Positions 1 to 9,900 of a stretch of DNA of 64,000 bases are shown here, piece by piece. A model generated the notes under the pieces. That model worked only from the letters and a program-made list of their open reading frames with translations. It searched no databases and had not been told where the DNA came from. Position numbers and translations under genes: made by a program. The DNA is from Saccharibacillus alkalitolerans (lineage in GTDB: Bacteria > Bacillota > Bacilli > Paenibacillales > Paenibacillaceae): positions 496,001-560,000 of the forward strand of contig NZ_JAAFGS010000001.1 of assembly GCF_011090185.1 (NCBI RefSeq), given 5' to 3'. Position 1 is the stretch's first letter. Each line of letters opens with the position of its first letter.

Positions 1-1
1 G

Positions 2-187
2 CCGCTGTGGGAGCTGTACGATTTTCTCGATCTGGAGCGCGAAACAGTGAAGTATCCGAAAGGCAGTCGTCCGACGGCGCTGCTGCATTTTTTCGCGGAC
101 AGGATCGTGCAGTCGTTCCTGACCAAAGAGTTCGGATTGACCGAAAGTATCGAGAGCGCCGGGCGGCGCGGAGAAGACGACGCCTAG
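2..187 (+). CDS. C-terminal end of an unknown protein (cut by window edge)
   Basis: An open frame enters from the left edge and ends at TAG 185-187, giving the last 61 residues of a protein. The visible part is acidic and partly helical (WELYDFLDLE, LTKEFGL) and shows no signature I recognise. The next gene starts 15 nt downstream with its own ribosome site, so the two are probably one operon. Nothing can be said about function without the missing 5' part. Confidence 0.55.
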   Translation, partial: PLWELYDFLDLERETVKYPKGSRPTALLHFFADRIVQSFLTKEFGLTESIESAGRRGEDDA

Positions 188-202
188 AGAGGAGACCGGC
201 CC

Positions 203-859
203 ATGTGGAGCAAAAAGGAACCGATCATTCTCTGGACGACCGCCTACGCGCCGCTGCTGATGCTGATGATCGGCGGATTTCTGTACAGGAACGATCTCGT
301 GCCTGCGCGGCTGAGAGAACAGCGTTTGTCGGAGCTGCTGGGCGGCCGGCTTTGGATCGCGGAAGCGCTTTGGCTGCTGGCGGTGCTGGGAGGTTCGCTG
401 CTGCTGTACCGGGTTGTCGTACGGTGGCTGCTGCGCGACGTTCGGCAAAAAGTCGATTCGCGGAGCGGCGGCAGTCTGTACTCGGTGCGCCGTTTCGAGA
501 AACTGCCGGCGGGCGACTATACTTTTTTTCTCATGACGCTGCTCCTGCCGAGGCTTGCGCTCGATTATTCGTCGATGACCAACTTCGCCGTGTCGCTGCT
601 GATGATCGTGTTCATTATCGCCGTGTTTGTTAAGACGGAAACGATCGCGACCTGCCCGCTGTTTTTCGTGTCGGGCTTCCAGGTATACAAAGGAACGATC
701 TCGGAATATACGCGGGAAGAAGAGCAGTCGGAGAAGGAGCTTCGCCGGGAAGTCGTACTGCTGGTACGCGACAAAGATCCGGATCTCGGAGAAAAGTATC
801 GGGCAGAACAGCTGATAGGAAAAGTGTATATGATAAGCCGCGGCGATACGGAGAACTGA
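203..859 (+). CDS. Four-TM integral membrane protein of unknown function
   Basis: 218 aa. ATG 203 follows AGAGGAGA by a normal distance. Hydrophobic segments lie at about residues 8-27, 50-72, 106-120 and 126-150, followed by a charged cytosolic tail of about 60 residues. The stretch CPLFFVSGFQVYKG after TM4 resembles the conserved 'PLF..xGY..Y' turn of some small membrane proteins in phage-defence loci; this is recollection, not a search result. Size and topology are like KwaA of the Kiwa system, but no KwaB is present downstream and the upstream partner is truncated, so no function is assigned. It is probably co-transcribed with the gene before it and ends at a terminator. Confidence 0.7.
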   Translation: MWSKKEPIILWTTAYAPLLMLMIGGFLYRNDLVPARLREQRLSELLGGRLWIAEALWLLAVLGGSLLLYRVVVRWLLRDVRQKVDSRSGGSLYSVRRFEKLPAGDYTFFLMTLLLPRLALDYSSMTNFAVSLLMIVFIIAVFVKTETIATCPLFFVSGFQVYKGTISEYTREEEQSEKELRREVVLLVRDKDPDLGEKYRAEQLIGKVYMISRGDTEN

Positions 860-879
860 CAAGCTGCAAAGCACCGAAC

Positions 880-912
880 AGGCCGAGAGACGCTTCTCCG
901 GGCCTTTTTTTG
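880..912 (+). terminator. Rho-independent terminator
   Basis: AGGCC/GGCCT outer stem, a 2x2 internal loop, GAGA/TCTC inner stem, then seven T. It lies 20 nt after the membrane-protein stop and before the convergent SorC gene. Confidence 0.6.
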
Positions 913-943
913 CGCCGTTTTTGAAAAGAATCTTGAAACCCGT

Positions 944-1891
944 TCACTCGGCCGCTTCCGCAATCTGCGAAGCGGTCGTTTCGTCCGTGACGAGCATATG
1001 CAGATAACCTCCGCGAAGAGCAGCCAGGATGCCTTCCACTTTGTGCTGGCCGAACGCGAATCCCACCACGCTGCCGATCCGTCGAAGCTGCTCGAGATCG
1101 ACGCCGACGATCCGTTTGTTGATCGGATGGTCGATGCCGAGTCCGCTGCGGTCGATGAAGCGCGAGTTGATGTCCGCGACCGTGCCCAGACGTCTCAGTT
1201 CGTCCAGCGTGCTTTCGCTCAAATAACCGAAACGTTCCATGGTCGACATGGAAAACGGATTGCCGATGCCGACGAGCGCAAGATCCACCTGTTCGGCTTC
1301 GCGAAGCACTCCGGAGATTCCGGGCATCGCCGTAATTTCGTTGTACAGGAAATCGGTCTCCACGACGGAAGGCGCATACAACAAATCGCAGACTGCCCCG
1401 ATTTTTTTGGAGAGCTCATAGGCGATTTGATTGGCGTGCACTTCCGTTCGTTCGCTGCCGCTGCCGCCGATCAGCGGAATGATCCGAACCTGCTCTTTTT
1501 TGTCCAGAGGAAATTCGCGCACCATATGATACAGCGTGTTGCCCCACGATACCCCGATATTCATTCCGCTTTTGATCAGCTTCTGCACGAACTGCGCGGC
1601 TGCCCGGCCCACGGCTTCGGTCACCGATTCTTTGTTCAGATCGCGGGTCGGAACGACAAGCACCTGTCTCAGCCCGTAGCGGCTTTCCAATTCTTTTTCC
1701 AATTCGGACGTTTGAAAAGGATCGTCGTGCACGATGATCTCCACCACCCCGATCTCGCGCGCCTTCTGGATGATTTTAGAAATATTCGGACGGGAGATGC
1801 CGAACTTTTCCGCGAGCTTTTCCTGCGTCCAGGCTTCGTAATAATACAATTTGCAGATCTTGGTCATCAACTTCAGGCTTTCGTCTTTCAT
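944..1891 (-). CDS. SorC/DeoR-type sugar-binding transcriptional regulator
   Basis: 315 aa from the ATG at 1891, which is preceded by AAAGGTGG; a 13-codon N-terminal extension in the same frame has no ribosome site. The N-terminal helix-turn-helix is at about residues 19-50 (WTQEKLAEKFGISRPNISK). The rest (about 58-315) is a SorC-type effector domain with typical segments (SWGNTLYHM, LALVGIG, GVDLEQLRR). Family members are usually repressors or activators that respond to phosphorylated sugars. The gene is divergent from the MBL hydrolase/ABC importer operon across 236 nt, so it most likely controls that operon. The predicted ligand type bears on what the importer carries. Confidence 0.85.
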   Translation of the reverse strand: MKDESLKLMTKICKLYYYEAWTQEKLAEKFGISRPNISKIIQKAREIGVVEIIVHDDPFQTSELEKELESRYGLRQVLVVPTRDLNKESVTEAVGRAAAQFVQKLIKSGMNIGVSWGNTLYHMVREFPLDKKEQVRIIPLIGGSGSERTEVHANQIAYELSKKIGAVCDLLYAPSVVETDFLYNEITAMPGISGVLREAEQVDLALVGIGNPFSMSTMERFGYLSESTLDELRRLGTVADINSRFIDRSGLGIDHPINKRIVGVDLEQLRRIGSVVGFAFGQHKVEGILAALRGGYLHMLVTDETTASQIAEAAE

Positions 1892-2067
1892 GAATCGGCC
1901 ACCTTTGTCTGTTGGAATCGGATCGAGCATCCTGCCGAACCGGTTTCATGCCGAGGCTTCTTCCCCAGTATACACGATCGGCCGACTCTGACGACGGAAG
2001 GCTCGGTGCGCCAGGGATCTTTTACAATCTCCTTACATCGGGGTAACGCGCAGCCAACACAGGCATT

Positions 2068-2099
2068 TTACAATTGTGTGGTCGCTGAACAAATGTGAA
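2068..2099 (+). promoter_or_regulatory. Candidate SorC operator: two ACA-N2-TGT palindromes
   Basis: ACAATTGT (2070-2077) and ACAAATGT (2089-2096) are spaced 19 nt start to start, on nearly the same DNA face, just upstream of the hydrolase start. Paired ACA/TGT elements fit a tetrameric SorC-type regulator. No clear sigma-A promoter was seen here, so this is a suggestion. Confidence 0.35.
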
Positions 2100-2127
2100 G
2101 CCGAATGGATACAAGAGGTGAATGCGG

Positions 2128-2862
2128 ATGCGAATGCAGATTATGGGGTTTTGGGGCGGGTTCCCTCGGGAAGGCGGCGCGACTGCGGGTTATCTGATCG
2201 ATACGGGACAAGGAAAAATTTTGTTGGACTGCGGCAGCAGGGTCGCCAGCCGGCTCGCCGGATACGCGTCCGTCGAACAGCTTGACGCCGTTTTGTTATC
2301 CCATCTTCATTACGACCACATGGCGGATCTCGGCGTTCTGCAGTATGCGGCGGCAAGCGCGGGACGAAACGGACGCATGCGCCGCCCGCTGGCCTTGTAC
2401 GCGCCCGGCGACCCTTCGGGCATGCTGCTTCACTGGGACGGAGCCTATACGGAGCGCCATCAGATCGACGAAGGCCGCGCGCTCGAGATCGCGGGCGCGA
2501 AAATCGAGTGGATTCCGGTGCGGCACACGGTTCCCTGCTATGCCGTGCGCATCGCGTTCGGCGGCAAAGTTCTGGTTTATTCGGCGGATACCGCCTACTG
2601 CGAACCGCTGATCGAATTGGCCCGCGAAGCGGATATTTTCTTGTGCGAAGCGACGATCTGCGAAGGCAGCGGGCATTCGACGGGAGCCGGACACATGGAT
2701 GCGCGTCAGGCCGGCATGATCGCGCAGCAGGCGGGCGTCAAAAAAATGGTATTGGTTCATCTGCCGGGAGACGGGGATTTCGAACGGATGCTGAAGGAAG
2801 CTTCCGCGCATTTTACGGGGAAGGTCGAACTGCCGGATTTGTTAAGAACGTACGTGGTGTAA
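2128..2862 (+). CDS. MBL-fold metallo-hydrolase (YhfI/PhnP-like)
   Basis: 244 aa from ATG 2128, placed 7 nt after AAGAGGTG; ATGs at 2122 and 2134 are alternatives. The metallo-beta-lactamase motif H59-x-H61-x-D63-H64 (SHLHYDH) is intact, with later ligands in HTVPC, YSADTAYCE and LVHLPG. Size and layout match the RNase Z/YhfI/PhnP branch, which includes phosphodiesterases acting on nucleic acids or cyclic sugar phosphates. It is the first gene of an operon with an ABC importer, 30 nt before the binding protein. In that context a hydrolase acting on the imported phosphorylated compound is plausible, but the substrate is not visible in the sequence. Confidence 0.8.
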   Translation: MRMQIMGFWGGFPREGGATAGYLIDTGQGKILLDCGSRVASRLAGYASVEQLDAVLLSHLHYDHMADLGVLQYAAASAGRNGRMRRPLALYAPGDPSGMLLHWDGAYTERHQIDEGRALEIAGAKIEWIPVRHTVPCYAVRIAFGGKVLVYSADTAYCEPLIELAREADIFLCEATICEGSGHSTGAGHMDARQAGMIAQQAGVKKMVLVHLPGDGDFERMLKEASAHFTGKVELPDLLRTYVV

Positions 2863-2892
2863 AACGAATGCCTACATAAAGGAGAGATTATC

Positions 2893-3933
2893 ATGGCGAA
2901 AAAAAGAATGTGGTCCACGATCCTGCTTACCGTTTCCGCGGCCGTCCTGTTCAGCGGGTGCGGGAGCGGCTCGGGAAGCGCGCAGAACGCGGCGGGAGGA
3001 GGAGAAGCGGGCGGCAGCGGCGGAACCCTTTCGTTCTACACGTCGCAGCCGGAAGAGGACGCGGCCAAACTGGTCGAAGCTTTCCGCCAAAAACATCCCG
3101 ATATCCAGGTCGAAACGTTCCGCTCCGGAACGGAAGAAGTGGTCGCCAAGCTGCAGGCCGAAAAGCAGGCCGGGCAGGTGCAGGCGGACGTTCTGCTCGT
3201 TGCCGATTCGGTCACGTTCGAGGCGCTCAAAGAGCAGGACATGCTGAAGGCCTACAAGTCGCCCGAAGCCGGCAAGATTCCGTCGGAACTGATCGATCCG
3301 GACGGCATGTACGCCGGAACGAAAGTCATCGCGACGATTCTGGCCGCCAATACGGACAAAGCGGCGAGCCTTCCGGCTTCGTGGAAGGTGCTCGGCGAAC
3401 AATCCGCGAAAAGCCAGGCCATCATGCCGAGTCCGCTGTACTCGGGCGCTGCCGCTTATAACGTAGGCGTGTTCACGCGCAGCGACGCTTTCGGCTGGGA
3501 TTATATGCAGGCGCTGAAAAACAACGACATGACGGTCATCAAAGGAAACGGCGCGGTGCTGAAAGCGGTCGCTTCCGGCGAAAAAACGTACGGAATGGTC
3601 GTCGATTACATGGTGGCGCGAGAGAAGGAAAAAGGGTCGCCGATCGATCTGGTCTATCCGGAAGAAGGCGTGCCGGTCATTACCGAACCGATCGGCATCC
3701 TGAAAGACGCGAAAAACGCCGAAGGCGCCGAAGCTTTTGTCGATTTCGTGCTGTCCGAAGAAGGGCAGAAGCTGGCGGCGGATATCGGCTATACGCCGGT
3801 TCGCGAAGGGATCGACGCTCCGGAAGGGCTGAAAAGCCTGGACGAGATGAAGCTGATGAGCGCCGATCTGAAGACGCTGACCGCCGAGCGCGAAGAAGAC
3901 AAGAAGAAATTCACGGATCTGTTCGGCGGGTAA
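2893..3933 (+). CDS. ABC importer substrate-binding lipoprotein (FbpA/AfuA-like class)
   Basis: 346 aa. Signal peptide with lipobox FSGC; lipidated Cys at residue 23, followed by a Gly/Ser/Ala-rich linker. The mature part has the SBP_bac_6/8-type fold pattern: 'LSFYTSQPEEDA' at the start, LLVADSVTF, then AEAFVDFVLSEEGQ near the C-terminus. The class is usually labelled iron(III) or 2-aminoethylphosphonate binding, yet AfuA-type members bind sugar phosphates. The iron-coordinating Tyr pair typical of FbpA is not obvious. It is 9 nt upstream of the permease gene in the same operon. Confidence 0.85.
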   Translation: MAKKRMWSTILLTVSAAVLFSGCGSGSGSAQNAAGGGEAGGSGGTLSFYTSQPEEDAAKLVEAFRQKHPDIQVETFRSGTEEVVAKLQAEKQAGQVQADVLLVADSVTFEALKEQDMLKAYKSPEAGKIPSELIDPDGMYAGTKVIATILAANTDKAASLPASWKVLGEQSAKSQAIMPSPLYSGAAAYNVGVFTRSDAFGWDYMQALKNNDMTVIKGNGAVLKAVASGEKTYGMVVDYMVAREKEKGSPIDLVYPEEGVPVITEPIGILKDAKNAEGAEAFVDFVLSEEGQKLAADIGYTPVREGIDAPEGLKSLDEMKLMSADLKTLTAEREEDKKKFTDLFGG

Positions 3934-3942
3934 GGGTCGGCC

Positions 3943-5622
3943 ATGAAAACCCGCAAACTCCGAATCCTGCTGGGCGCGGCCGTCATTTTGTTTTTCTTTG
4001 CGCTTCCGATCGCAAGGCTTGTCCTGCTCAGCGTGCAGGGCGAGGGAGGCTGGTCGTTCGGCGTGTACGAAGAGCTGCTCCGTCAGAAAAGGTTCTGGGA
4101 TTCGCTGCGGAACACGGCGATCATAGTCGCCGGCTCGACGCTGCTCTCGACGCTGCTCGGCGCGGCGGCGGCCTGGCTGATGGCTTATACGGACATCGCC
4201 TGGAAAAAAACGATGCATCTGCTGATTTTGCTTTGTTTTATTCTGCCTTCTTACGTGCTTACCCTGTCTTGGTCGTCGTTCATGGGTTCTCAAGGCCCGG
4301 TGGCGCAGCTGCTTGAATGGCTGCGTCCGGGCGCGGCCCCCTGGAGCGTATACAGCATGGGCGGAATCGTCTTCGTGATGGGCATCCATCATTTTCCGCT
4401 TGTCTATCTGTTCACGGTGAACGTCTTGAAAAAAATTCCGCGCGATCTGGAGTGGGCCGCCGGAACGGGAGGTGCCGGCAGAGGCAGGGTGCTGCTCAAG
4501 ATCACGCTGCCGATGGCGCTGCCGGGGCTTACGGCGGGCGGGCTGCTCGTGTTCCTTGCCTCGCTCGACAATTTCGGCATTCCGGCATTTCTCGGCACGC
4601 CGGTCAATATTCGGGTGCTCAGTACGCTGATCTACGAAGAGATTATCGGCTTCGGCCCGTCGGCGTTTGCCAGAGGCGCTTCGCTGTCGGTGATTCTCGG
4701 ATTGATCGCGGTCGCGGGCACGCTGCTGCAGTGGATGAGCGTTCGCCGAAGCAGGCAGGGCGAAACGTATCTGCCCGACGAGCAGCCCCGGTATCATCTG
4801 GGCCGTCACCGGTTCTGGGCGATGCCGCTCGTCTGGGGAAGCCTGCTGCTGATGAGCATCGTGCCGCTGCTGTCCATGGTGTCGCTGTCTCTGCGCAGAT
4901 CTTACGGCGGCGGCCTGTCTTTCTCGAACCTCACGTTCGACAATTACCGGTATATTTTGCTGGAAAACGCGGGGACGTGGCGTTCGATCCAGAACAGTCT
5001 GCAGCTTTCGGTCTCGGCGCTCGCGATCTGCTTGGTGATCGGAACGGCGATCGCCTACCTGCGGGTGAGACGCCCTTCCAGGTGGAACGGGCTCGCGGAA
5101 CTGATCATTTCGGTGCCCTATACGCTGCCGGGCATCGTGTTCGCCCTGTCGATGATTCTGGCGTGGATGGAGCCGGTACCGGGCTGGAATCCGGGCATTT
5201 ACGGCACGACGACGCTGCTGCTGATCGCTTACGTCTGCCGCTTTCTCGTGCTGCAGATCCGCTCGGGCGTAACGGCCTTCTCGCAGATCGATCCTGCGCT
5301 CGAAGAAGCGGCGAGCGTTTCGGGAGCGGGAACGCGGCGGCGCTGGTTGGCGGTGCTGCTGCCTCTGCTGCTGCCCGGGCTGCTCGGCGGTGGGCTGCTC
5401 GTATTCCTGACGGCCCTGACGGAGCTGACCGTCTCGGCGCTGCTGTACTCGTCCGGCTCGCAGACGATCGGGGTTGCGATCTTCGGCTTCGAACAGGCGG
5501 GCAGCACGCTGTACTCGACCGCCATGTCGAGTCTGATCGTGGTCTTGATCTTCGTCGGAGCCGGCCTGCTGGCCCTGATGAAGAAAATGCTGACCCGCAA
5601 GAGAGGAGCGCATACACCTTGA
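3943..5622 (+). CDS. ABC importer permease, two fused transmembrane domains
   Basis: 559 aa, about 12 predicted TM segments. Two BPD_transp_1 halves, each with an EAA-type cytoplasmic loop: EWAAGTGGAGRGRVLLKITLP at about residue 168 and EEAASVSGAGTRRRWL at about 453. The fused arrangement is typical of the FbpB/AfuB/phosphonate permease class (usual length 500-580 aa). It forms the membrane pore for the binding protein encoded before it and the ATPase encoded after it. Its stop codon TGA overlaps the TTG start of the ATPase gene, implying translational coupling. Confidence 0.9.
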   Translation: MKTRKLRILLGAAVILFFFALPIARLVLLSVQGEGGWSFGVYEELLRQKRFWDSLRNTAIIVAGSTLLSTLLGAAAAWLMAYTDIAWKKTMHLLILLCFILPSYVLTLSWSSFMGSQGPVAQLLEWLRPGAAPWSVYSMGGIVFVMGIHHFPLVYLFTVNVLKKIPRDLEWAAGTGGAGRGRVLLKITLPMALPGLTAGGLLVFLASLDNFGIPAFLGTPVNIRVLSTLIYEEIIGFGPSAFARGASLSVILGLIAVAGTLLQWMSVRRSRQGETYLPDEQPRYHLGRHRFWAMPLVWGSLLLMSIVPLLSMVSLSLRRSYGGGLSFSNLTFDNYRYILLENAGTWRSIQNSLQLSVSALAICLVIGTAIAYLRVRRPSRWNGLAELIISVPYTLPGIVFALSMILAWMEPVPGWNPGIYGTTTLLLIAYVCRFLVLQIRSGVTAFSQIDPALEEAASVSGAGTRRRWLAVLLPLLLPGLLGGGLLVFLTALTELTVSALLYSSGSQTIGVAIFGFEQAGSTLYSTAMSSLIVVLIFVGAGLLALMKKMLTRKRGAHTP

Positions 5623-6686
5623 GCATCGAAATCAAACAAGTGGAGAAAACGTTCGGCACGTTCCGGGCGCTGAAGTCGGTGAACCTGTCGATCGAAGACG
5701 GCGAATTCGTGGCGATCCTCGGTCCTTCGGGCTGCGGCAAAACGACGCTGCTCAGGCTTCTCGCGGGATTCGAGCGTCCGAGCGGCGGGGAAGTGGTGCT
5801 AGGCGGCAGGCTCGCCGCTTCCTCCGCCATGAGTCTGCCGCCGGAGAAGCGGCATATCGGGATGGTATTCCAGAACTTCGCGCTGTGGCCGCATATGAAC
5901 GTGGCCGACCACGTCCGTTTCCCGATCCGCCATCACAAGCAGACGCCGCCGGAAGTTCGCAAGCAGGAAAAAGCGCGAATCGAAGAAGTGCTGAAGCTGG
6001 TCGGACTGGAGCAGATGGCGAACCGGATGCCGCATGAACTGTCCGGCGGGCAAAAGCAGCGGGTCGCGATCGCCCGGGCGATCGCGGCCCGGCCGTCGCT
6101 GCTGCTGATGGACGAACCGCTCAGCAGCCTGGACGCGATGCTGCGCATGGATATGAGACGGGAGATTCAGTCCGTCCACCGAAGCACCGGCACCGCGATC
6201 GTCTACGTGACCCATGACCAAGGCGAAGCGCTGGCGATGGCGGATCGCATCGTCGTCATGAAAGACGGCGAGATCCAGCAGGTCGGTACCCCGCAGGATA
6301 TTTACCTGCGTCCACAGACCGAATTCGTGGCGCAATTCGTCTCCAAGTCCAATCTGATCCCCGGCAGATGGGAGCAGGAAACCTTCTTCCCGACCGGCGA
6401 CCAGATCGAGATCGCCTGGGCGGGCCAGCAGGTTGCCGAGACCTTTCGCCGAAGCGGGCAGTACCCCGTTCGGCCGGATCAGCTGGAACTTGGCCCGGTG
6501 CAGGACGGCGCGCTGCGCGGCTCGATTCTCAACGTGCAGTTCCAGGGCAAAGAATTCCATTACGACGTCCGCACGTCTTACGGTCAGTGGGAAGTCGTCT
6601 CCGCCCGGCCTTTCGAACGGGGCGACGAAGTATCGCTGCATCTGCCCGCGGCCGAGCGGCGGCAGGAACTGCGGTACGCGAAGTAG
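5619..6686 (+). CDS. ABC importer ATP-binding protein
   Basis: 355 aa from TTG 5619, which overlaps the permease stop; AGAGGAGC lies upstream. Walker A GPSGCGKTT, Q-loop MVFQNFALWP, signature LSGGQKQRVAIARA, Walker B LLLMDEPLSSLD and H-loop VTHD are all present. The C-terminal about 110 residues form a TOBE-like regulatory domain, as in FbpC/PotA/UgpC proteins. It energises the importer encoded immediately upstream and is the last gene of the operon, before a terminator. Confidence 0.9.
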   Translation: MSIEIKQVEKTFGTFRALKSVNLSIEDGEFVAILGPSGCGKTTLLRLLAGFERPSGGEVVLGGRLAASSAMSLPPEKRHIGMVFQNFALWPHMNVADHVRFPIRHHKQTPPEVRKQEKARIEEVLKLVGLEQMANRMPHELSGGQKQRVAIARAIAARPSLLLMDEPLSSLDAMLRMDMRREIQSVHRSTGTAIVYVTHDQGEALAMADRIVVMKDGEIQQVGTPQDIYLRPQTEFVAQFVSKSNLIPGRWEQETFFPTGDQIEIAWAGQQVAETFRRSGQYPVRPDQLELGPVQDGALRGSILNVQFQGKEFHYDVRTSYGQWEVVSARPFERGDEVSLHLPAAERRQELRYAK

Positions 6687-6747
6687 GAAAGGGAAGGCCG
6701 ATAGGGCAGCGGCGTACGAAGAATTGGTGTACCGGCGATGCGAGAAA

Positions 6748-6793
6748 GGGACCCGTGTGGATTTTAAGTCCGCTTGGGTCCTTCTTTGGTTTA
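6748..6793 (+). terminator. Terminator of the ABC importer operon
   Basis: GGGACCC pairs with GGGTCC and an inner GTGGA pairs with TCCGC, followed by TTCTTTGGTTT. It lies 62 nt after the ATPase stop. Confidence 0.6.
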
Positions 6794-6886
6794 TGCTGTT
6801 GAAAAATTTATGTGCAAAGCCTTAGAAGAATGGATGGTTTACAGGTTCTAAAATACCAAGTGACCAATGACTAAAGGAGGGGTATA

Positions 6887-6907
6887 ATGGCAATTATCAG
6901 GGTCTAA
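6887..6907 (+). CDS. Six-codon leader ORF before the DUF4011 helicase
   Basis: ATG 6887 follows a near-perfect AAAGGAGGGG at 5-nt spacing and encodes MAIIRV then TAA. The stop shares bases with ATG 6907 (TAATG), which is in frame with the helicase and six codons ahead of the preferred helicase start at 6925. A leader peptide coupling translation to the helicase, or a decoy start, is possible. No mutational or conservation evidence is visible. Confidence 0.3.
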   Translation: MAIIRV

Positions 6908-6924
6908 TGGAAGGTGTTGTGCAG

Positions 6925-9900
6925 ATGAATACAGCAGAAGCTAAACAGAAAATGGATAAGAAAATCGAGAAATGGAAATCGGATTTAATCGATATCAGCG
7001 GAAGAAATCCTTTGCTCAATTTTAAACCGAAAAAAACAAACAGCCTAAGATTGTCGGAAAATCTTTCATGGCTGGCCGAGCAGCTTCTTGACGAGCAGTA
7101 TTTGAATCTCGAAGAATTGGAAACGCCTTTTCTTGAAGAAGTTCGGCGGCTGCAAAGCAAGTCTTACGAGATCACTTCGGCTGAAAGCGATAAGATGAGC
7201 CCTACCCAAAGAAGAAAGCACCAGGAAGATTGGGAGAGAAACATCCAGAGTCGGATCAATGAACAATATAACGAATTGAAGAAAGCTTTGACCAAACTCC
7301 GCAACAGTGCGCGTACCGCAATGAACGAGCAGGGCATCAACATCGCCTATCTTACCTTCGGCCTGTTGAAATGGAAACCCGGCACAGGGACCCACTCTAC
7401 TCAAACGAGCAGTGCACCTCTGCTCCTGCTTCCGGTAATGATCAAGAAGGCCTCCGCTAACTCTCCTTTTACCATGAATATTTACGAACAGGAAATCATC
7501 GTGAATCCGTTTATTAACCATGTGCTGGAAGAACAGTTCGGATTGACATTGAGCGATCTGACATTCGAGGCGGATAATCCGGATTTCACGGATATTTTTG
7601 AGCAGGTGTACGACAAAATCGAAAATCTTCAAGACTGGGCCGTTGAGGAAGATTGTTATTTGTCGTTATTTTCTTTCAACAAATTGGTCATGTATAAAGA
7701 CCTTGAACAATATCGTGGCCTGCTTGAGAGTCATCCTCTTATCCGTGAAATTGTCGGTACCGCCGGAGAAGACACGATCAGACAGAACTTCGATGCGGGG
7801 CTTATCCCTTCGGAAAGCCGGATGGACAAAGAAGTTCCCGCCGAACAAAATTTCAATGTGGTCGATGCCGATTCAAGCCAGCAACGCGCGATCATCGCAG
7901 CCAAGAAGGGGATGAACTTCGTTCTGCAAGGGCCGCCTGGAACGGGGAAAAGCCAGACGATCACGAACATTGTAGCGGAATGCCTGGCGGCAGGCAAAAA
8001 AGTGCTGTTTGTCAGCGAAAAAATGGCGGCTCTAAACGTCGTTAAAGACCGTCTCGAAGAACGGGGACTGGGCGAATTCTGTCTGGAAATGCACAGTCAT
8101 AAAGCCGGCAAACGTCAGGTGCTCGATTCGCTTGCAGATACAATCAACAAGCCGGCTGCAGCCAAAAAGGTCCCGGAAGAAATCTACCAAAAAATGAATT
8201 ATTTGCGCGACCGTCTGAATACTTATTCAGAAAAATTGCACGAGGTACGTCAACCCTACGGAAAAAGCGTCTACGAAGTGCAAGGGCTGCTTAACCCGTT
8301 AAAAGATATTCCCGAGATCTTGTCGGCCGTCTATCTTTCCGCGGATCAGAACCTGGAAGAAATTTATCGCCTGCTGGCCGACCTGGATCGCTACCGGAAT
8401 CAAACTTTGCAGGAAGACTCGCGGCCTTGGGAAGCTTTGTCGGCAGGCCGGTTCTCGTTCGAGCTGCAGGCCAACGTCCAAAAACTGCTTCAGCACATGG
8501 CCGAAATCACCCGAAATGCTCTTGCTCTTGCGGAAACCCTTTCTGCAGAGACGGGACTTCGAGTTTCTCGCACGGAGGAATTGGATCGGGTCGTTTCTGT
8601 TCTGGATTTGGCGGCCGTGTCGCCTCGTCCTCCGCAAGCATGGCTGACTTCGCTGGACGTTTCGGAACTGATCCGTGAAGCGCGGGAGCATCAAGAACAG
8701 GTCGGAGAATTTTTTGCGCTGCGCGGCGAACTGCTTCAAAGCTTCGACGACCAGATTCTGGAGCTGCCCGTACAGGATCTGCAAGAAACCCTATTCGGCG
8801 ATTCGGACTTCCTCGATCAGGTTCCGGAAAAGGAACGTTTAAAGGTTCTGGACGATCAGGGCGAAAAGATTCAACAGGCGGCAGATGATTTCGGGCGCGT
8901 AAGAGAGCAGCTCCGACTGTTTGACGAGACGGCCAAAGCGGCCGGGCAGCAGGAGGTATCGAGCTTAAACGATTACCGTCGGTTATCGCGTTATATGAAG
9001 CTTTTTAATCTAAAAGTACAGCCGGCATTTGCGTGGTTTATTAGAAGCAGTTGGAAGACCGCGACCCAACAGGCGCATTTGGCGAAAAGTGATCATGAGC
9101 GAATGTCGGAGATGCGGCAGCAGCTGCTTTCGGCGTACGACACTTCTTTTATTGGGCAAGACGCGGGAACGCTCATCAAGCAGATTAACGAGAGCACCGC
9201 AGGCGTTCAGATTTTTGCAAGCCCTGACCATCCCCTGCTGCAGGAAACGCTGTACGACAACTCGACGCAAATTCTAACGGTATTAGAAGAGTTATTCGGA
9301 TGGTACAAGCAGTGGGGCGAGATTAAGGTCGAGTTTGAAGAATTGTTCCAGCTTGAACTGACGCAGACGTCCGACGTCCAACGACTAAGCCGCATCATGG
9401 ATCTTGTGGCCGTGAATCCGCAGCCGGAACGCGGATGGTTCGATTCTTCGCACAGCCGTAAGGTACGCCAGGAACTGGAGAATGCCAAAGGGCTGCTCGG
9501 GAAGTTCGAAAAAGATCGGCAGGAGCTGCAGGCTGTCTATGTGGATGAATTGTTGGACGAGTCAGGTCTGGAAGAACGGATCGAGCAGATGCACAACCGC
9601 TGTCTAAACGAATATCAATCGCCAGTCAAACGAGCGTTGGGCGGAGGATATCGCAAAGATGTGCGTTGGCTCTCCGCGCAGCGCAAAGAAGCAGAGAAAC
9701 TGGATTTCCAGGCTTTCTTAAAAGACATTCGCGTCATCAGGCGGACATTGAATTACCGTTCGGAATTAAAGAAACAGGAATCGCATTGGGCTGCCTTGAT
9801 GGGACGTCATTATTTGGGACTTCGCTCGGATTGGAGCGCCATCGAAGATTCGATCGCGATGACCGAAAAAATCATGGATTGGCATCAGGGCAAACCGGTA

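Noticed and set aside
203-859. Calling the membrane protein KwaA of a Kiwa system
   Set aside because: No KwaB gene follows; only topology and one short segment suggest it.
2872-5613. 913-codon open frame on the minus strand opposite the ABC importer genes
   Set aside because: Arg/Gln/His-rich low-complexity translation typical of the reverse of GC-rich coding DNA; the plus-strand genes have full domain motifs.
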